From Methylosinus sp. LW4 (lineage in GTDB: Bacteria > Pseudomonadota > Alphaproteobacteria > Rhizobiales > Beijerinckiaceae), in assembly GCF_000379125.1 (NCBI RefSeq), contig NZ_KB900626.1, positions 188,014-252,013 of the forward strand: 64,000 nt of DNA, in the 5' to 3' direction. A program made the translations under genes and the position numbers. The notes beneath the pieces were generated by a model. That model searched no databases, was not told where the DNA came from, and saw only the letters and a program-made list of their open reading frames with translations. Of this stretch, positions 27,030 to 40,963 are shown one piece after another (positions within the stretch are counted from its first letter, which is position 1; each line of letters opens with the position of its first letter).

Positions 27030-27911
27030 ATGATCGTGTTTCTCCAGGCGATTGCGTCGACGGTGGGGCCGCGCGGGCGTCATAGGGCGCTGCTTCTCGC
27101 GCTCGGCGCCGCGACGGTCGGCTCTCTCGCGGCAGGCCCCGCCGCCGCTTTCGACGCGTCGGAGCCGCGCTCCATCGCCGCCGCCACCCAGCCGCTGACC
27201 ATCTTCAAGGATCCGCAGGCCGCTCTGCGCGCCGGCCTCGAGAGCTACCACGCCGGCAACACCAAAAAGTCGGTGGAGGCGCTGCGCTATGCGGCGGACG
27301 GCGGCGAGTCGCTGGCGCAATGGAAGCTCGGCCGCATGTACGCCGATGGCGACGGCGTCGCCCGCGACGACGCCAAGGCCTATTCCTATTTCGCCAAGCT
27401 GGTCGAGCATTTCGCCGATGACGAGCCGAGCCCGCGCGAGCGGCTGATGGCGGCCGGCGCCTTCGTGGCTGTCGGCGTCTATTATCTCGAGGGGATCGCC
27501 GCGGCGAAGATCGCGCCGGACGCCGGCCGCGCTTTCGATCTCTTCCGCTACGCCGCGACCTATTTCGGCAACGCCGACGCTCAATATAATCTCGCGCGCA
27601 TGTATCTGGACGGCAATGGCGTCTCCAAGGACGCCCGTCAGGCCGCCAATTGGCTCGATCTCGCCGCGCGCAAGGGCCATGCGCCGTCGCAGGCGCTGCT
27701 CGGCCATCTGATGTTCAATGGCGAGGCCGGCGGTCCGCCGCAGCGCGCCCGCGGGCTCATGTATCTCACTCTGGCGCGCGAGGCCGCCGGCGATCGGCCG
27801 ACCGATCAATGGATCGTCGAGCTGCATTCCCGCGCGCTGGCGCGGGCGAGCGAGTCGGACCGCAAGGCGGCCGTGGCCATGCTCGAATATTATCTGACGC
27901 GCCGGGACTAG
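27030..27911 (+). CDS. exoR: ExoR-like periplasmic Sel1-repeat regulator
   Basis: A 293-residue exported protein resembling rhizobial ExoR, the periplasmic inhibitor of the ExoS/ChvG sensor kinase that controls exopolysaccharide, motility and acid responses. A signal peptide (to about residue 42, AAA-FDASEP) is followed by Sel1-like repeats: LAQWKLGRMYADGDGVARDD, ADAQYNLARMYLDGNGV and APSQALLGHLMFNG. I start it at ATG 27030, just before the signal peptide; an in-frame ATG at 26931 would add 33 unlikely residues. It ends at a clear terminator. ExoS/ChvI partners are not in the window. Confidence 0.8.
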   Translation: MIVFLQAIASTVGPRGRHRALLLALGAATVGSLAAGPAAAFDASEPRSIAAATQPLTIFKDPQAALRAGLESYHAGNTKKSVEALRYAADGGESLAQWKLGRMYADGDGVARDDAKAYSYFAKLVEHFADDEPSPRERLMAAGAFVAVGVYYLEGIAAAKIAPDAGRAFDLFRYAATYFGNADAQYNLARMYLDGNGVSKDARQAANWLDLAARKGHAPSQALLGHLMFNGEAGGPPQRARGLMYLTLAREAAGDRPTDQWIVELHSRALARASESDRKAAVAMLEYYLTRRD

Positions 27912-27939
27912 AGCCCCTCATCTCCAGCCGAGAGAAGCG

Positions 27940-27979
27940 AGGCGATCCTGGAGCCGTCGGGCCCCGGGATCGCCTTTTT
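27940..27979 (+). terminator. Rho-independent terminator of exoR
   Basis: AGGCGATCC (27940-27948) pairs with GGATCGCCT (27967-27975) and is followed by TTTTT to 27979. It lies 29 bases after the exoR stop. Confidence 0.85.
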
Positions 27980-28149
27980 GCGTCGTGCTCCCGCTTGCTT
28001 TTCCCCTGCCTGACTAATTTTGTCGCGCGCGCACATGCCGCATTGTGTCTCGAAAAGAGTTGGTGTAGGCTGACGCCGATGCGACGCTTTGCCGCGCGCA
28101 TCTCGTGCAAAAAAACAAAATAAAGCACTAACATTCGGAGGATCGTCAC

Positions 28150-28332
28150 ATGTCAACAATCGGACACAGCAGCGCTGAGATCGGCAAGACCGTCCTGTGG
28201 CTGGTCGGCATTGTCGCTTTCGTCATCATCGCGCTGACGAAGGTCCCGGACTGGATTTCCCCCGCCGGCACCAACGGCACGGGCAACGGCAGCGACCCGG
28301 GCGTCGGCCGCACCGTGAAGATGATTCAGTAA
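28150..28332 (+). CDS. Small single-span membrane protein
   Basis: A 60-residue protein with one hydrophobic span (about residues 13-31, VLWLVGIVAFVIIALTKVP) and a Gly/Asn-rich tail (TNGTGNGSDPG). TTCGGAGGATCGTCAC supplies a strong ribosome site at good spacing, and the upstream 170 bases are AT-richer than the surroundings, as expected for a promoter. It stands alone between the exoR terminator and a repeat region. I do not recognise the family. Confidence 0.65.
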   Translation: MSTIGHSSAEIGKTVLWLVGIVAFVIIALTKVPDWISPAGTNGTGNGSDPGVGRTVKMIQ

Positions 28333-28407
28333 TCACGACGATCCTTCGCCTTTCGTCTGCGGCTTCGCCGACCCTTCTCGTGAAGCCCACGGCATGGCGT
28401 TGATCGC

Positions 28408-28510
28408 CGACTTTTGAAAAGTCGCCACTCGATCCGCCTCCTCCGCCCCCTTGTCGCGACAAGAGGGCGGAGTGAGGGGGACGAGGAGGCGCCGGGGAGG
28501 AGACCTCCCC
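28408..28510. repeat. Cluster of palindromes between the small membrane gene and serA
   Basis: Three dyads lie in a row: CGACTTTT-G-AAAAGTCG (28408-28424, perfect); a larger palindrome around CTTGTCGCGACAAG flanked by CTCCGCCC and GGGCGGAG (about 28436-28477); and GGGGAGGAGACCTCCCC (28494-28510). They resemble REP-type intergenic elements and could also end the convergent serA transcript. No gene is seen here. Confidence 0.65.
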
Positions 28511-28563
28511 GCCTCGCGAGCGCGCCGCCTGCGGCCTCGCAATCTCCCCCGCCGAATCGCAAA

Positions 28564-30150
28564 TCAAAATTGCAGCGTGGCCGCGAAGCGAACGCCCGGA
28601 AGCGCTGCGATGTCGCGCAGCGTCTCGCGCGGCGCGGGCTCGTCGGTCGCGACAATGGCGACGGCGGAGCCGCCGGGCCGATCCCGCCCCAGCGCGCAAG
28701 TGGCTATGTTCACGCCGGCGGCGCCGAGCAGGCCGGCGAAGCGTCCGATGAAGCCGGGCCTGTCGGCGTTGGAGACGAAGATCATCCGCTCGGAAAATTC
28801 CGATTCGACGCGCACGCCGTCGGCGGCGACGATTCGCGGCCGCCCGTCGTGGAACAGCGAGCCGGCGAGCGTCCTCTCTCCGTCTCGCGTCTTCACCGAA
28901 ATCGCGATCAGCGAATCATAATCGCCTTCGCCGGTGCGCGTCGCCTCGTCGATCGTGATCGCGCGCTCCTTGGCGATGGCGAGCGCCGAGACGAGATTGA
29001 CCTCGGCCAGCGCCGGCCGCAGCACGCCGGCGACCGCGGCCGCGGTCATCGCCGCGATATTGCGCTGCGCTGCCGCACCCTCATAGGCGACCGAGATGCG
29101 CTCGATCGGCGAATCCGTCGCCTGGCCGAGGAAGGAGCCGAGCTTTTCGGAAAGATCGACGAAAGGCGCGAGCCGCGGCGCCTCTTCAGCGCCGATCGAG
29201 GGGAAGTTCACCGCATTGACGATCGCGCCGCGCGTCAAAAAATCCGACATTTGCTCGGCGATCTGCACGGCGACCTTCTCTTGCGCCTCTACGGTCGAGG
29301 CGCCGAGATGCGGCGTGCAGACGATATTGGGACGTGAGAACAGCGGGTTTTCGCGCGCCGGCTCGGTCTCGAACACATCGAGCGCGGCGCCGGCGACATG
29401 GCCCTCGTCCAGCGCCGCGACCAGCGCCGCCTCGTCGACGAGCCCGCCGCGCGCGCAATTGATGATGCGCACGCCGCGCTTTGTTTTCTTCAAAGATTGC
29501 GCGTTCAGCAGATCGCGCGTCTTGGCGGTGAGCGGCGTGTGAAGCGTGATGAAATCGGCGCGCGCCAGCAGCTGTTCGAGATCGACCGGCTCGACGCCGA
29601 GCCGTTTGGCGCGCTCCTCGGTGAGGAAGGGATCATAGGCGATGACGCGCATGGAGAAGCCGAGCGCGCGCGTCGCGACATTGGCGCCGACATTGCCGCA
29701 GCCGATGACGCCGAGCGTCTTGCCGGCGAGCTCGACGCCCATGAATTTGCTCTTCTCCCACTTGCCGGCGCGGGTGGAGGCGTCGGCGGCGGGAATTTGC
29801 CGCGCCAGCGCCAGCATCAGCGCCATCGTATGCTCGGCGGTGGTGATGGAATTGCCGAAGGGCGTGTTCATCACGATCACGCCGCGCGCCGTCGCCGCGG
29901 GCACATCGACATTGTCGACGCCGACGCCGGCGCGGCCGACGACCTTCAGCCGCTCGGCCCGCGCGAGCAGCGCCTTGTCGACTTGCGTGGTCGAGCGAAT
30001 GGCGAGGCCGTCATAGGCGCCGATGGCGGCGGCGAGCGCGCTCGGCTCCTTGCCGAGCTCCGGCCGATAATCCGCCTCTATCTCGCGGGAGCGGAACAGA
30101 TCGAGCGCTGCGGGCGAGAGCGCGTCGGAAACGAGCACGCGTTTGGGCAT
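28564..30150 (-). CDS. serA: D-3-phosphoglycerate dehydrogenase
   Basis: A 528-residue enzyme of the long type, catalysing the first step of serine synthesis (3-phosphoglycerate to 3-phosphohydroxypyruvate, NAD-dependent). It has the NAD-binding segment GVIGCGNVGANVA near residue 145, NCARGGLVDE near 232 with the catalytic Arg, and PHLGAST near 280 with the catalytic His. An intervening domain and a C-terminal ACT domain (FVSNADRPGFIGRFAGLLG) follow. It lies 99 bases downstream of serC on the same strand. Confidence 0.96.
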   Translation of the reverse strand: MPKRVLVSDALSPAALDLFRSREIEADYRPELGKEPSALAAAIGAYDGLAIRSTTQVDKALLARAERLKVVGRAGVGVDNVDVPAATARGVIVMNTPFGNSITTAEHTMALMLALARQIPAADASTRAGKWEKSKFMGVELAGKTLGVIGCGNVGANVATRALGFSMRVIAYDPFLTEERAKRLGVEPVDLEQLLARADFITLHTPLTAKTRDLLNAQSLKKTKRGVRIINCARGGLVDEAALVAALDEGHVAGAALDVFETEPARENPLFSRPNIVCTPHLGASTVEAQEKVAVQIAEQMSDFLTRGAIVNAVNFPSIGAEEAPRLAPFVDLSEKLGSFLGQATDSPIERISVAYEGAAAQRNIAAMTAAAVAGVLRPALAEVNLVSALAIAKERAITIDEATRTGEGDYDSLIAISVKTRDGERTLAGSLFHDGRPRIVAADGVRVESEFSERMIFVSNADRPGFIGRFAGLLGAAGVNIATCALGRDRPGGSAVAIVATDEPAPRETLRDIAALPGVRFAATLQF

Positions 30151-30249
30151 AGGGCCTCCCTCGGGCCGCGCCCGAGATTTCGCCCCCTTCGGCGCCGCGC
30201 TGGCGCGGCGGCCGTCCCTTTCCCTAGATCGTGACGAGCGGCCGGCGTC

Positions 30250-31422
30250 TCAAGCCGCTTTGGCGGCCTGTGAGACCGCCTCGGCATAGGCCCAGTCGAT
30301 CCATTGCGTCAGCGCGACCACATCGCTGGCCTCCACCGTGGCGCCGCACCAGATGCGCAGGCCGGGCGGGGCGTCGCGATAGGCGCCGAAGTCGAAGCCC
30401 GCGCCTTCTTTCTCGACGAGGCCGACGAGGCGCGCGGCGAGCGCGGATTGCTCGGCGCGCGGCAGGCTGGCGACGGCGGGATCGGCGAAGACGAGGCAGA
30501 CGCCGGTGTTGGAGCGCGTCGCCGGGTCCTTGGCGAGATGGGTGAACCAGGGCGTCTTCTCGACCCAGTCATGCACCACTTTGGCGTTGGCGTTCGCCCG
30601 CGCGAACAGCGCGTCGAGCCCGCCGATCGACTTGGCCCATTTCAGCGTGTCGAGATAATCCTCGACGCAGAGCATGGAGGGCGTGTTGATCGTGTCGCCC
30701 TCGAAAATGCTCTCCACGAGCTTGCCGTTCTTGGTGAGGCGGAAAATCTTCGGCAGAGGCCAGGCGGGCGTGTAGCTCTCGAGCCGCTCCACGGCGCGCG
30801 GCGAGAGAATCAGCATGCCATGCGCCGCCTCGCCGCCCATCACCTTCTGCCAGGAGTAGGTGACGACATCGAGCTTGTCGAAATCGAGCGGCTGCGCGAA
30901 GGCGGCCGAGGTGGCGTCGCAGATCGTCAGCCCCTTGCGGTCGGCGGGGATGAAATCGGCGTTCAGCACGCGCACGCCGGCGGTGGTGCCGTTCCAGGCG
31001 AAGACGAAATCATTGTCGAAGTCTATCTTCGACAGATCGGGCAATTCGCCGAAGGGGGCGACGAAGCTGCGGGCGGCGCCCGGCTTCAGCTGCTCGATGA
31101 TGTCCGTGACCCAATCCGCGCTGAAGCTCTCCCAAGCCGCGACATCGACGCCGCGCGCGCCGATCATCGACCACAGCGCCATCTCGACGGCGCCGGTGTC
31201 GGAGGCGGGGACGATGGCGATGCGATGGCTCGCCGGCACGCGAAGGACCTCGCGCGTCAGATCGATGGCCTCTTTCAGCTTCGCCTTGCCGGCCGGGGAG
31301 CGATGCGAGCGGCCGAGCGCCGCCCCGGCGAGCGCGTCCAGCGTCCAGCCGGGACGCTTGGAGCAAGGACCTGAAGAGAAACGCGGATCGGCCGGCTTCA
31401 CGCCGGGCTTTTGGATGGGCAT
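30250..31422 (-). CDS. serC: Phosphoserine aminotransferase
   Basis: A 390-residue PLP enzyme that converts phosphohydroxypyruvate to phosphoserine. The PLP lysine is in [11 protein letters not shown] near residue 196, and the opening [18 protein letters not shown] is typical of the alphaproteobacterial/mycobacterial-type SerC. ATG 31422 has GGGAGG upstream; an earlier in-frame ATG at 31446 lacks this. With serA it supplies serine for biosynthesis and, if the host is a type II methylotroph, for the serine cycle. Confidence 0.94.
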   Translation of the reverse strand: MPIQKPGVKPADPRFSSGPCSKRPGWTLDALAGAALGRSHRSPAGKAKLKEAIDLTREVLRVPASHRIAIVPASDTGAVEMALWSMIGARGVDVAAWESFSADWVTDIIEQLKPGAARSFVAPFGELPDLSKIDFDNDFVFAWNGTTAGVRVLNADFIPADRKGLTICDATSAAFAQPLDFDKLDVVTYSWQKVMGGEAAHGMLILSPRAVERLESYTPAWPLPKIFRLTKNGKLVESIFEGDTINTPSMLCVEDYLDTLKWAKSIGGLDALFARANANAKVVHDWVEKTPWFTHLAKDPATRSNTGVCLVFADPAVASLPRAEQSALAARLVGLVEKEGAGFDFGAYRDAPPGLRIWCGATVEASDVVALTQWIDWAYAEAVSQAAKAA

Positions 31423-31609
31423 ATTCGTGCTGCCTCCCCGGGGCATGGATTTTCGGAGCCTGCGCTACGCGCAACACGTCTTCGCGTCAAGTCGGGCGCG
31501 AGCTGTGGCGGGGCGGTCATGGCCGGCCGCGCGGCGGCGGGGAGCTTTTCGCGAAGGGAGGGCCGCCGCCGGCAGGCCGGTCGTCGAGCCAGACGCGGCG
31601 GCGCGACCC

Positions 31610-32458
31610 TCAGTCGATCAGATAGCGGAAGCCGAGCCGCACCTGCTGAATGTCGAGCTTGCGGGTATGGCTGACGCCGAGCGCGTCCTTGCCCGAGATC
31701 GAGCCCAGATTGAGATAGCGATAGCCGATGTCCACCGCCCAATGATCGGTGATGTCATAAGCGAAGCCGCCCATGAAGGCATAGGCGAATTTGAGATAGG
31801 TGTTGGAGTAGCTGCGGTCCCAATTGGCCATATAGGTGCCGAGCGTGTAGGGGTCGGTCCAGGTCGTTCCGGCATAGGGAACGAGATTGCCCATGTACCA
31901 TTGCACCTGGGCCTTCTGGAACAGTACGTCGACGCCGGCGCCGGCGCCGATATAGGGCGTGAGGCCGCCCCAGGTGCCGAGGTCGATATAGACATTGCCG
32001 AGGAAGACCGAGGCGGTCCCGCGGCTCTGCGAATAGGGGAAGCAATTGGTGTAGATGCCGACCGAGTCGGTGTAGGGTCCGCCCGCCGGCGTGCCGACCG
32101 CTCCGGTCTGACAGGGCGTCTTCACATAGGAGGCGCCCGATCGGCTGTAGAGCGGCTGATAATCGGCGGTGACGTCGGTGCGTAGCCAGCTGTTGTAGCG
32201 ATAGCCGAAGCCGATGCCGGCCGACCAGTTGTTGACGAAATTATTCGCTGTCACCGCGCCGTCGATGTTCAGCACGGGCGTGCGCGCCGCGGCGATGTCG
32301 CCGCGCAAATACCAGCCGGTGCCCAGCTCGACGGGCTGGGAGTCCTGCTCGGGCGGAGAGAAAAAAGGCATATCCGCGGCGGCGGCGGAGCCGGCGGACA
32401 GAAGGCCCAGGGTCGCCGCCAGCAGCCCCGCCCCGGCGCAGGAACCGGAAAATCTCAT
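31610..32458 (-). CDS. Outer-membrane beta-barrel protein (Omp25/RopB-like)
   Basis: A 282-residue exported protein with a signal peptide ending AAAA-DMPFF near residue 28. Alternating aromatic strands follow (GWYLRGDIAAA, IGFGYRYNSWLRTDVTADY, PYIGAGAGVDVLF, HWAVDIGYRYLNLG), and it ends with the barrel-closing segment VRLGFRYLID. This is the pattern of the Omp25/Omp31-like porin family of the Hyphomicrobiales. Its start has GAGGATGAACC upstream. Confidence 0.85.
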   Translation of the reverse strand: MRFSGSCAGAGLLAATLGLLSAGSAAAADMPFFSPPEQDSQPVELGTGWYLRGDIAAARTPVLNIDGAVTANNFVNNWSAGIGFGYRYNSWLRTDVTADYQPLYSRSGASYVKTPCQTGAVGTPAGGPYTDSVGIYTNCFPYSQSRGTASVFLGNVYIDLGTWGGLTPYIGAGAGVDVLFQKAQVQWYMGNLVPYAGTTWTDPYTLGTYMANWDRSYSNTYLKFAYAFMGGFAYDITDHWAVDIGYRYLNLGSISGKDALGVSHTRKLDIQQVRLGFRYLID

Positions 32459-32617
32459 TGGTTCATCCTCGCTACGCGCCGGGCGGCCTGAATCGGGCCG
32501 CGACGCGGGTGATGAACGATGAGTAAGTGATTATGCTTAATTGTTACTTAATGAGCGCCGCCGCTGGCCTGTCGCCGCAGCGGCGCTCCTGGTCCCGTCA
32601 AACGAATCCCAGTCCCG

Positions 32618-33166
32618 TCAAATGAGATTGAAGGCGCGCGTCAGCAGCGGCGACAGGATCAGCAGAATGAAGCCGAGATAGATCGCGCCCAGCGCGAAGG
32701 CTGGAATGAAGCGCATCCCGGCGTGGCGATAGATCCACAGGAACACGGTGAACTTCCACAGCACCAGCGGAAACAGCACGAAGCCGACGAGCTTCAGGGC
32801 CGGCATCGGCGGCGGAAATATCTGCGCCACCGCGAGCGTCAGCAAGAAGGATACGAGGCCGATGACCGCGCCCGTGGCGGTGAGGGCGATCAGCGTATGC
32901 TGAAAGCGCTCGCGCGTTCCGGTCAGCAGCAGCGCGCCGAAGGTCAGCGCGGCGAGCAGAGCGGCGCTCACCAGTCCGTAAGCGATCGAGGGGGGGATGT
33001 CGGCGCTCACCAATTGGCCGCCCGTCTCGGTGAGAATATAGGCGGCGAGGCTGATCCACAGCGCCGGCCGGCTGTCGGGCATAGAGGCCGGCCCGGCCTC
33101 GAGCTTGATGAGGTCGAGGAGCGCCTTGGGCGTCGGCGGCAGGCTGATGGACGGCGAGATCGACAT
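32618..33166 (-). CDS. Predicted membrane protein of unknown function
   Basis: A 182-residue protein with about five hydrophobic spans (from ALWISLAAYILTE near residue 36 to GFILLILSPLLTR at the end). The arrangement loosely recalls Yip1-type membrane proteins, but I cannot assign a family with confidence. I use ATG 33166; the frame is open to 33316 through a Gly/Arg-rich stretch with no homology. It lies between an outer-membrane protein and the glycosyltransferase gene, all on the minus strand. Confidence 0.65.
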   Translation of the reverse strand: MSISPSISLPPTPKALLDLIKLEAGPASMPDSRPALWISLAAYILTETGGQLVSADIPPSIAYGLVSAALLAALTFGALLLTGTRERFQHTLIALTATGAVIGLVSFLLTLAVAQIFPPPMPALKLVGFVLFPLVLWKFTVFLWIYRHAGMRFIPAFALGAIYLGFILLILSPLLTRAFNLI

Positions 33167-33334
33167 ATGACGGCCTATCGGGTTGGAGCCTCGGCGGCGG
33201 AAGGTCGCGACCTGCGCCCCCGCTTTGCGCAAAAGCGGCGAAGCCTGCGGTTCGAGTGAGCCGCAGGCGCCGCCGCCGCAGCCGTCTCTAACATGCTTTT
33301 CGGCGCGGCGGAACAATGGCCGTACGGGCGGGGC

Positions 33335-34737
33335 TCAGGGCAGGGAGCGCGTCCAGTCCTCCGTCGCGATCACCTGCGCGACGCGATGCGCCGCCTCCGC
33401 CCAGGAGACGCGGCTGACGGCGGAGGGGTCGGCCGTCGCGCTTCCGTCGAGCAGCTCCCGAATGCGCGTTGCGAGAGCGGCCGGATCATTGACGCGGAAA
33501 TAGAGGGCGCCGGCGCCGCCGACCTCGCGGAACACGGGAATGTCGCTGCAGATCACCGGCCGGCCGCGACGCGCGGCCTCGGCGATCGGCAGGCCAAAGC
33601 CCTCTGCATAGGAAGGAATGAGCGCCGCCGCGCTCTTGTCGTAGAGAAAGGCGAGCTCGGCGTCGCCGATATCGTCGAGCCAGAACAGGCGCCGCCCGAA
33701 TTCGGCGTGGCCGCGGATCTCGGCGGCGATCGCCTCCTCGAACCAGCCGCGCCGCCCGACGAAGACCAGCCGCACATCGCGGCCCTCGCGCCACAGCGTC
33801 TCGAAAGCTTTCAGCGCGACGCGATGGCCCTTGCGCGGCTCCACAGTGCCGACGCTCAGAAACATGGCGCCGCCCGCGGCTGCGGCGGCGATCTGCGGCC
33901 GCGGCGCGGCGGGCGCGCCATCGGCGATATCCGAGCCGCAATGGAACCAGCCGATCGAAAGGCCGGGTCGATGCTGCAGCCCGGCCTCCGCCACATAATC
34001 CGCCAGCTCCTCGGCGACCGTGCGCGAGATGGCGAGAAAGGCGTCGCTCTCGAGCAGCGCGCGGCGCAGCCAGGCCTCATAGCGCGGCGGCGTCACCTCA
34101 TGGCAGGCGTGCGGATAGAGGACGGGGATGAGATCGAAAATGCAGGTGACGATCTCGCCGCCGCCGGCGCGAATGCGCGAGAAGACCGGCCGAAACTCCT
34201 CGAAAGCGTTCCAGCTGTCCGAGAGCATGAAGAAGCGATCGCCCGGCTCTATCTCGATTTCGCGATCCGGGCCGGGGGCTCCGTCGATGAGCGCGGCGAC
34301 GAAAGCCTCGCAGGTGAAGAGCCGGCCGCCCTCGCAGCGCACGGCGATCACGGGAATGGGAAGCGCCGGATCGCGATAGAGCCCCTGCGTGATCTTTTTT
34401 ACGACGCGCTGGATTCCCGTGCCGGCGTCGCGCCGCGCCGTCGCCGTCACATCGACGAGCAGCCGTCGCGGCTTTTGCGTTGCGCCCCGAGCGGCGGGCT
34501 CCAAAACGGCGGACTCGATGGCGGGCGGGGCCGCGCGAGAGAAGAGTCGCAGCAGCGGCGTCACAGCATCGACGAGCGCGGCCTCGAAACGGCGCAGCGG
34601 CCGGAAGATCAGCCAGGCGGCGGAATAGACGTTCTTCTCGCGCTCATGGACGAGATACAGAAGCTCGGCGCGCAGAAAATCGAGCTGATGCTCGAGCAGG
34701 CGATTGCGCTCCTCGAGACGTCGTTCGCGCTCGCTGG

Positions 34738-34741
<4 letters not shown>
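33335..34741 (-). CDS. Group 1 (GT4-type) glycosyltransferase
   Basis: A 468-residue GT-B-fold transferase. A charged coiled-coil-like N-terminus (RERRLEERNRLLEHQLDFL) precedes the acceptor domain; the donor domain has FLSVGTVEPRKGHRVAL and the GT4 motif PSYAEGFGLPIAEAARRGRPVICS, which includes the E(x7)E element. It probably adds the 6-deoxyhexose made by the two genes upstream, or a related sugar, to a surface glycan. The start overlaps the reductase stop (ATGA). Confidence 0.9.
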
Positions 34742-39105
<4,364 letters not shown>

Positions 39106-39367
39106 GCCGATCATCGGCACGACGACCAGCACATAGGTCCAGATCGTGCCTTCGTCATAAGGGTGACTGTCGTAATAGCCGAACTCCACCGCCTGCTGAT
39201 ACGGGTTACGGAAGAAGAAGGTGACGAACACCCACAAAGCGAGAATGACCGCCGTGAAGAACATCAGCTGACGGCTGGCCAGCAGACGCGGAATGCGATC
39301 CTTCGGGGGCTCTTCGGTCATAGGCGGCGCTCCTCTATCGTTATTTTTCTACCTTCGCCTCACATTA

Positions 39368-40744
39368 TCACACCGCCGCGCCGTAGAGATCATAGGCGTC
39401 GGCGCGGTCGATCTTCACCGTCACAATGTCGCCGGCGCGCAGCGGGCGGCGCGAGGAGATGTGCACCGTTCCGTCGATCTGCGGCGCATCCGCCTTGCTG
39501 CGCCCGCGTGCGAGGCCTGTGGCGCCGCCGCCGGGCTCGTCCACCAGAACTTGCAGGCGCTTGCCGATCTTGCGCTTCAGCAGGCGGGCGCTGACCTTCT
39601 GCTGGCGCTCCATGAAGCGCTTCCAGCGCTGGTCCTTCACCTCGGGCGCGATGGCGTCGAGCGGCAGATCATTGGCCGGCGCGCCGGCCACGGGCTCGTA
39701 GCGGAAGGCGCCGGCGCGGTCGATCTCCGCCTCCTCCAGCCAATCGAGCAGATAGGCGAAATCCTCCTCGCTCTCGCCGGGGAAGCCGACGATGAAGGTG
39801 GAGCGCAGCGCGAGGTCGGGGCAGATGCGTCGCCACGCCTTAATCCGCTCCAGCGTCTTCTCCTCATTGGCGGGGCGCTTCATCGCCTTCAGCACGGAAG
39901 GGGCGGCGTGCTGAAAGGGAATGTCGAGATAGGGCAGAATCTTGCCCTCCGCCATCAGCTCGACGACCTCGTCCACATGCGGATAGGGATAGACATAATG
40001 CAGCCGCACCCAGGCCCCGAGCGAGCCCAGCTCCTTTGCGAGATCGAGGAAGCGCGCGCGCACGCTGCGGTCGCCCCATTGGCTCTCGGAATAGCGCAGG
40101 TCGCGGCCATAGGCGCTGGTGTCCTGCGAGATGACGAGCAGCTCCTTGACGCCGGCCTTCACCAGCCGCTCGGCCTCGCGCAGCACCTCGCCCGCGGGCC
40201 GCGAGGCCAGCGAGCCGCGCAAATGCGGAATGATGCAGAAGGAGCAGCTATTGTCGCAGCCTTCCGAGATTTTGAGATAGGCGTAATGGCGCGGCGTGAG
40301 CTTGACGCCCTGCTCGGGCACGAGATCGAGAAAAGGATCATGGCTCGGCGCGGCGGCGGCGTGGACGGCCTCGACCACGCTCTCATAGGCCTGCGGGCCG
40401 GTGATGGCGAGGACATCGGGGAAGCGTTCGGCGATCGCCTGCGGCTCGGCCCCCATGCAGCCGGTGACGACCACCTTGCCGTTCTCTTTCAGCGCCGCGC
40501 CGATCGCCTCCAGCGACTCGGCCTTGGCGCTGTCCAGAAAGCCGCAGGTGTTCACCACCACGACATCGGCCCCGGCGTGGGTGCGCGAAAGCTCATAGCC
40601 TTCGGCGCGCAGGCGGGTGAGGATGCGCTCGCTGTCGACGAGCGCCTTGGGGCAGCCGAGGGAGACGAAGGAGACGCGCGGCGCCTCCTTGGCGGGCGCG
40701 GGCGGGTCGGCGGGGACGTTCTGCATGGGCGGAAGGCTTGCCAT
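39368..40744 (-). CDS. rimO: Ribosomal protein S12 methylthiotransferase
   Basis: A 458-residue radical-SAM enzyme that methylthiolates Asp89 (E. coli numbering 88) of ribosomal protein S12. The N-terminal MTTase domain has three cysteines ([22 protein letters not shown]) for one cluster. The radical-SAM motif CDNSCSFC near residue 176 binds the second, and a C-terminal TRAM domain completes the protein. ATG 40744 or 40726 are both possible starts; I use the longer. fabH is divergent. Confidence 0.94.
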   Translation of the reverse strand: MASLPPMQNVPADPPAPAKEAPRVSFVSLGCPKALVDSERILTRLRAEGYELSRTHAGADVVVVNTCGFLDSAKAESLEAIGAALKENGKVVVTGCMGAEPQAIAERFPDVLAITGPQAYESVVEAVHAAAAPSHDPFLDLVPEQGVKLTPRHYAYLKISEGCDNSCSFCIIPHLRGSLASRPAGEVLREAERLVKAGVKELLVISQDTSAYGRDLRYSESQWGDRSVRARFLDLAKELGSLGAWVRLHYVYPYPHVDEVVELMAEGKILPYLDIPFQHAAPSVLKAMKRPANEEKTLERIKAWRRICPDLALRSTFIVGFPGESEEDFAYLLDWLEEAEIDRAGAFRYEPVAGAPANDLPLDAIAPEVKDQRWKRFMERQQKVSARLLKRKIGKRLQVLVDEPGGGATGLARGRSKADAPQIDGTVHISSRRPLRAGDIVTVKIDRADAYDLYGAAV

Positions 40745-40810
40745 GACGCGCGCGCCGTGGCAATCGCCCCCGGCTCGGATCGAAAGATGAGCTCGCAACG
40801 AGAGCTCGGC

Positions 40811-40857
40811 CAACTCGAGCTGGTCCAAACTCGAGCTGGTCGAACTCGAGCTGGTCC
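40811..40857. repeat. Three tandem 15-base repeats upstream of fabH and rimO
   Basis: AACTCGAGCTGGTCC, AAACTCGAGCTGGTCG and AACTCGAGCTGGTCC follow one another, with a fourth imperfect copy (GAGAGCTCGGCC) before them. The array lies in the divergent rimO-fabH region. A near CtrA-like TTAA(N6)TTAA at 40864-40877 lies next to it, one base short of the normal spacing. Confidence 0.8.
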
Positions 40858-40963
40858 TGGGGATTAACGAATTTTAAGGTTCGCGTCTCGCCGATCCCTG
40901 CTAGGCATGAGGTTTCCACGGCGGCGCACGCACGCCGGGTAAGAAGGAAGAGGCTGCACGCCG

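Noticed and set aside
33244..33270. GCCTGCGGTTCGAGTGAGCCGCAGGC resembling a T-arm
   Set aside because: It is a simple hairpin in the leader of the membrane-protein gene; no tRNA fold and no T-run for a terminator.
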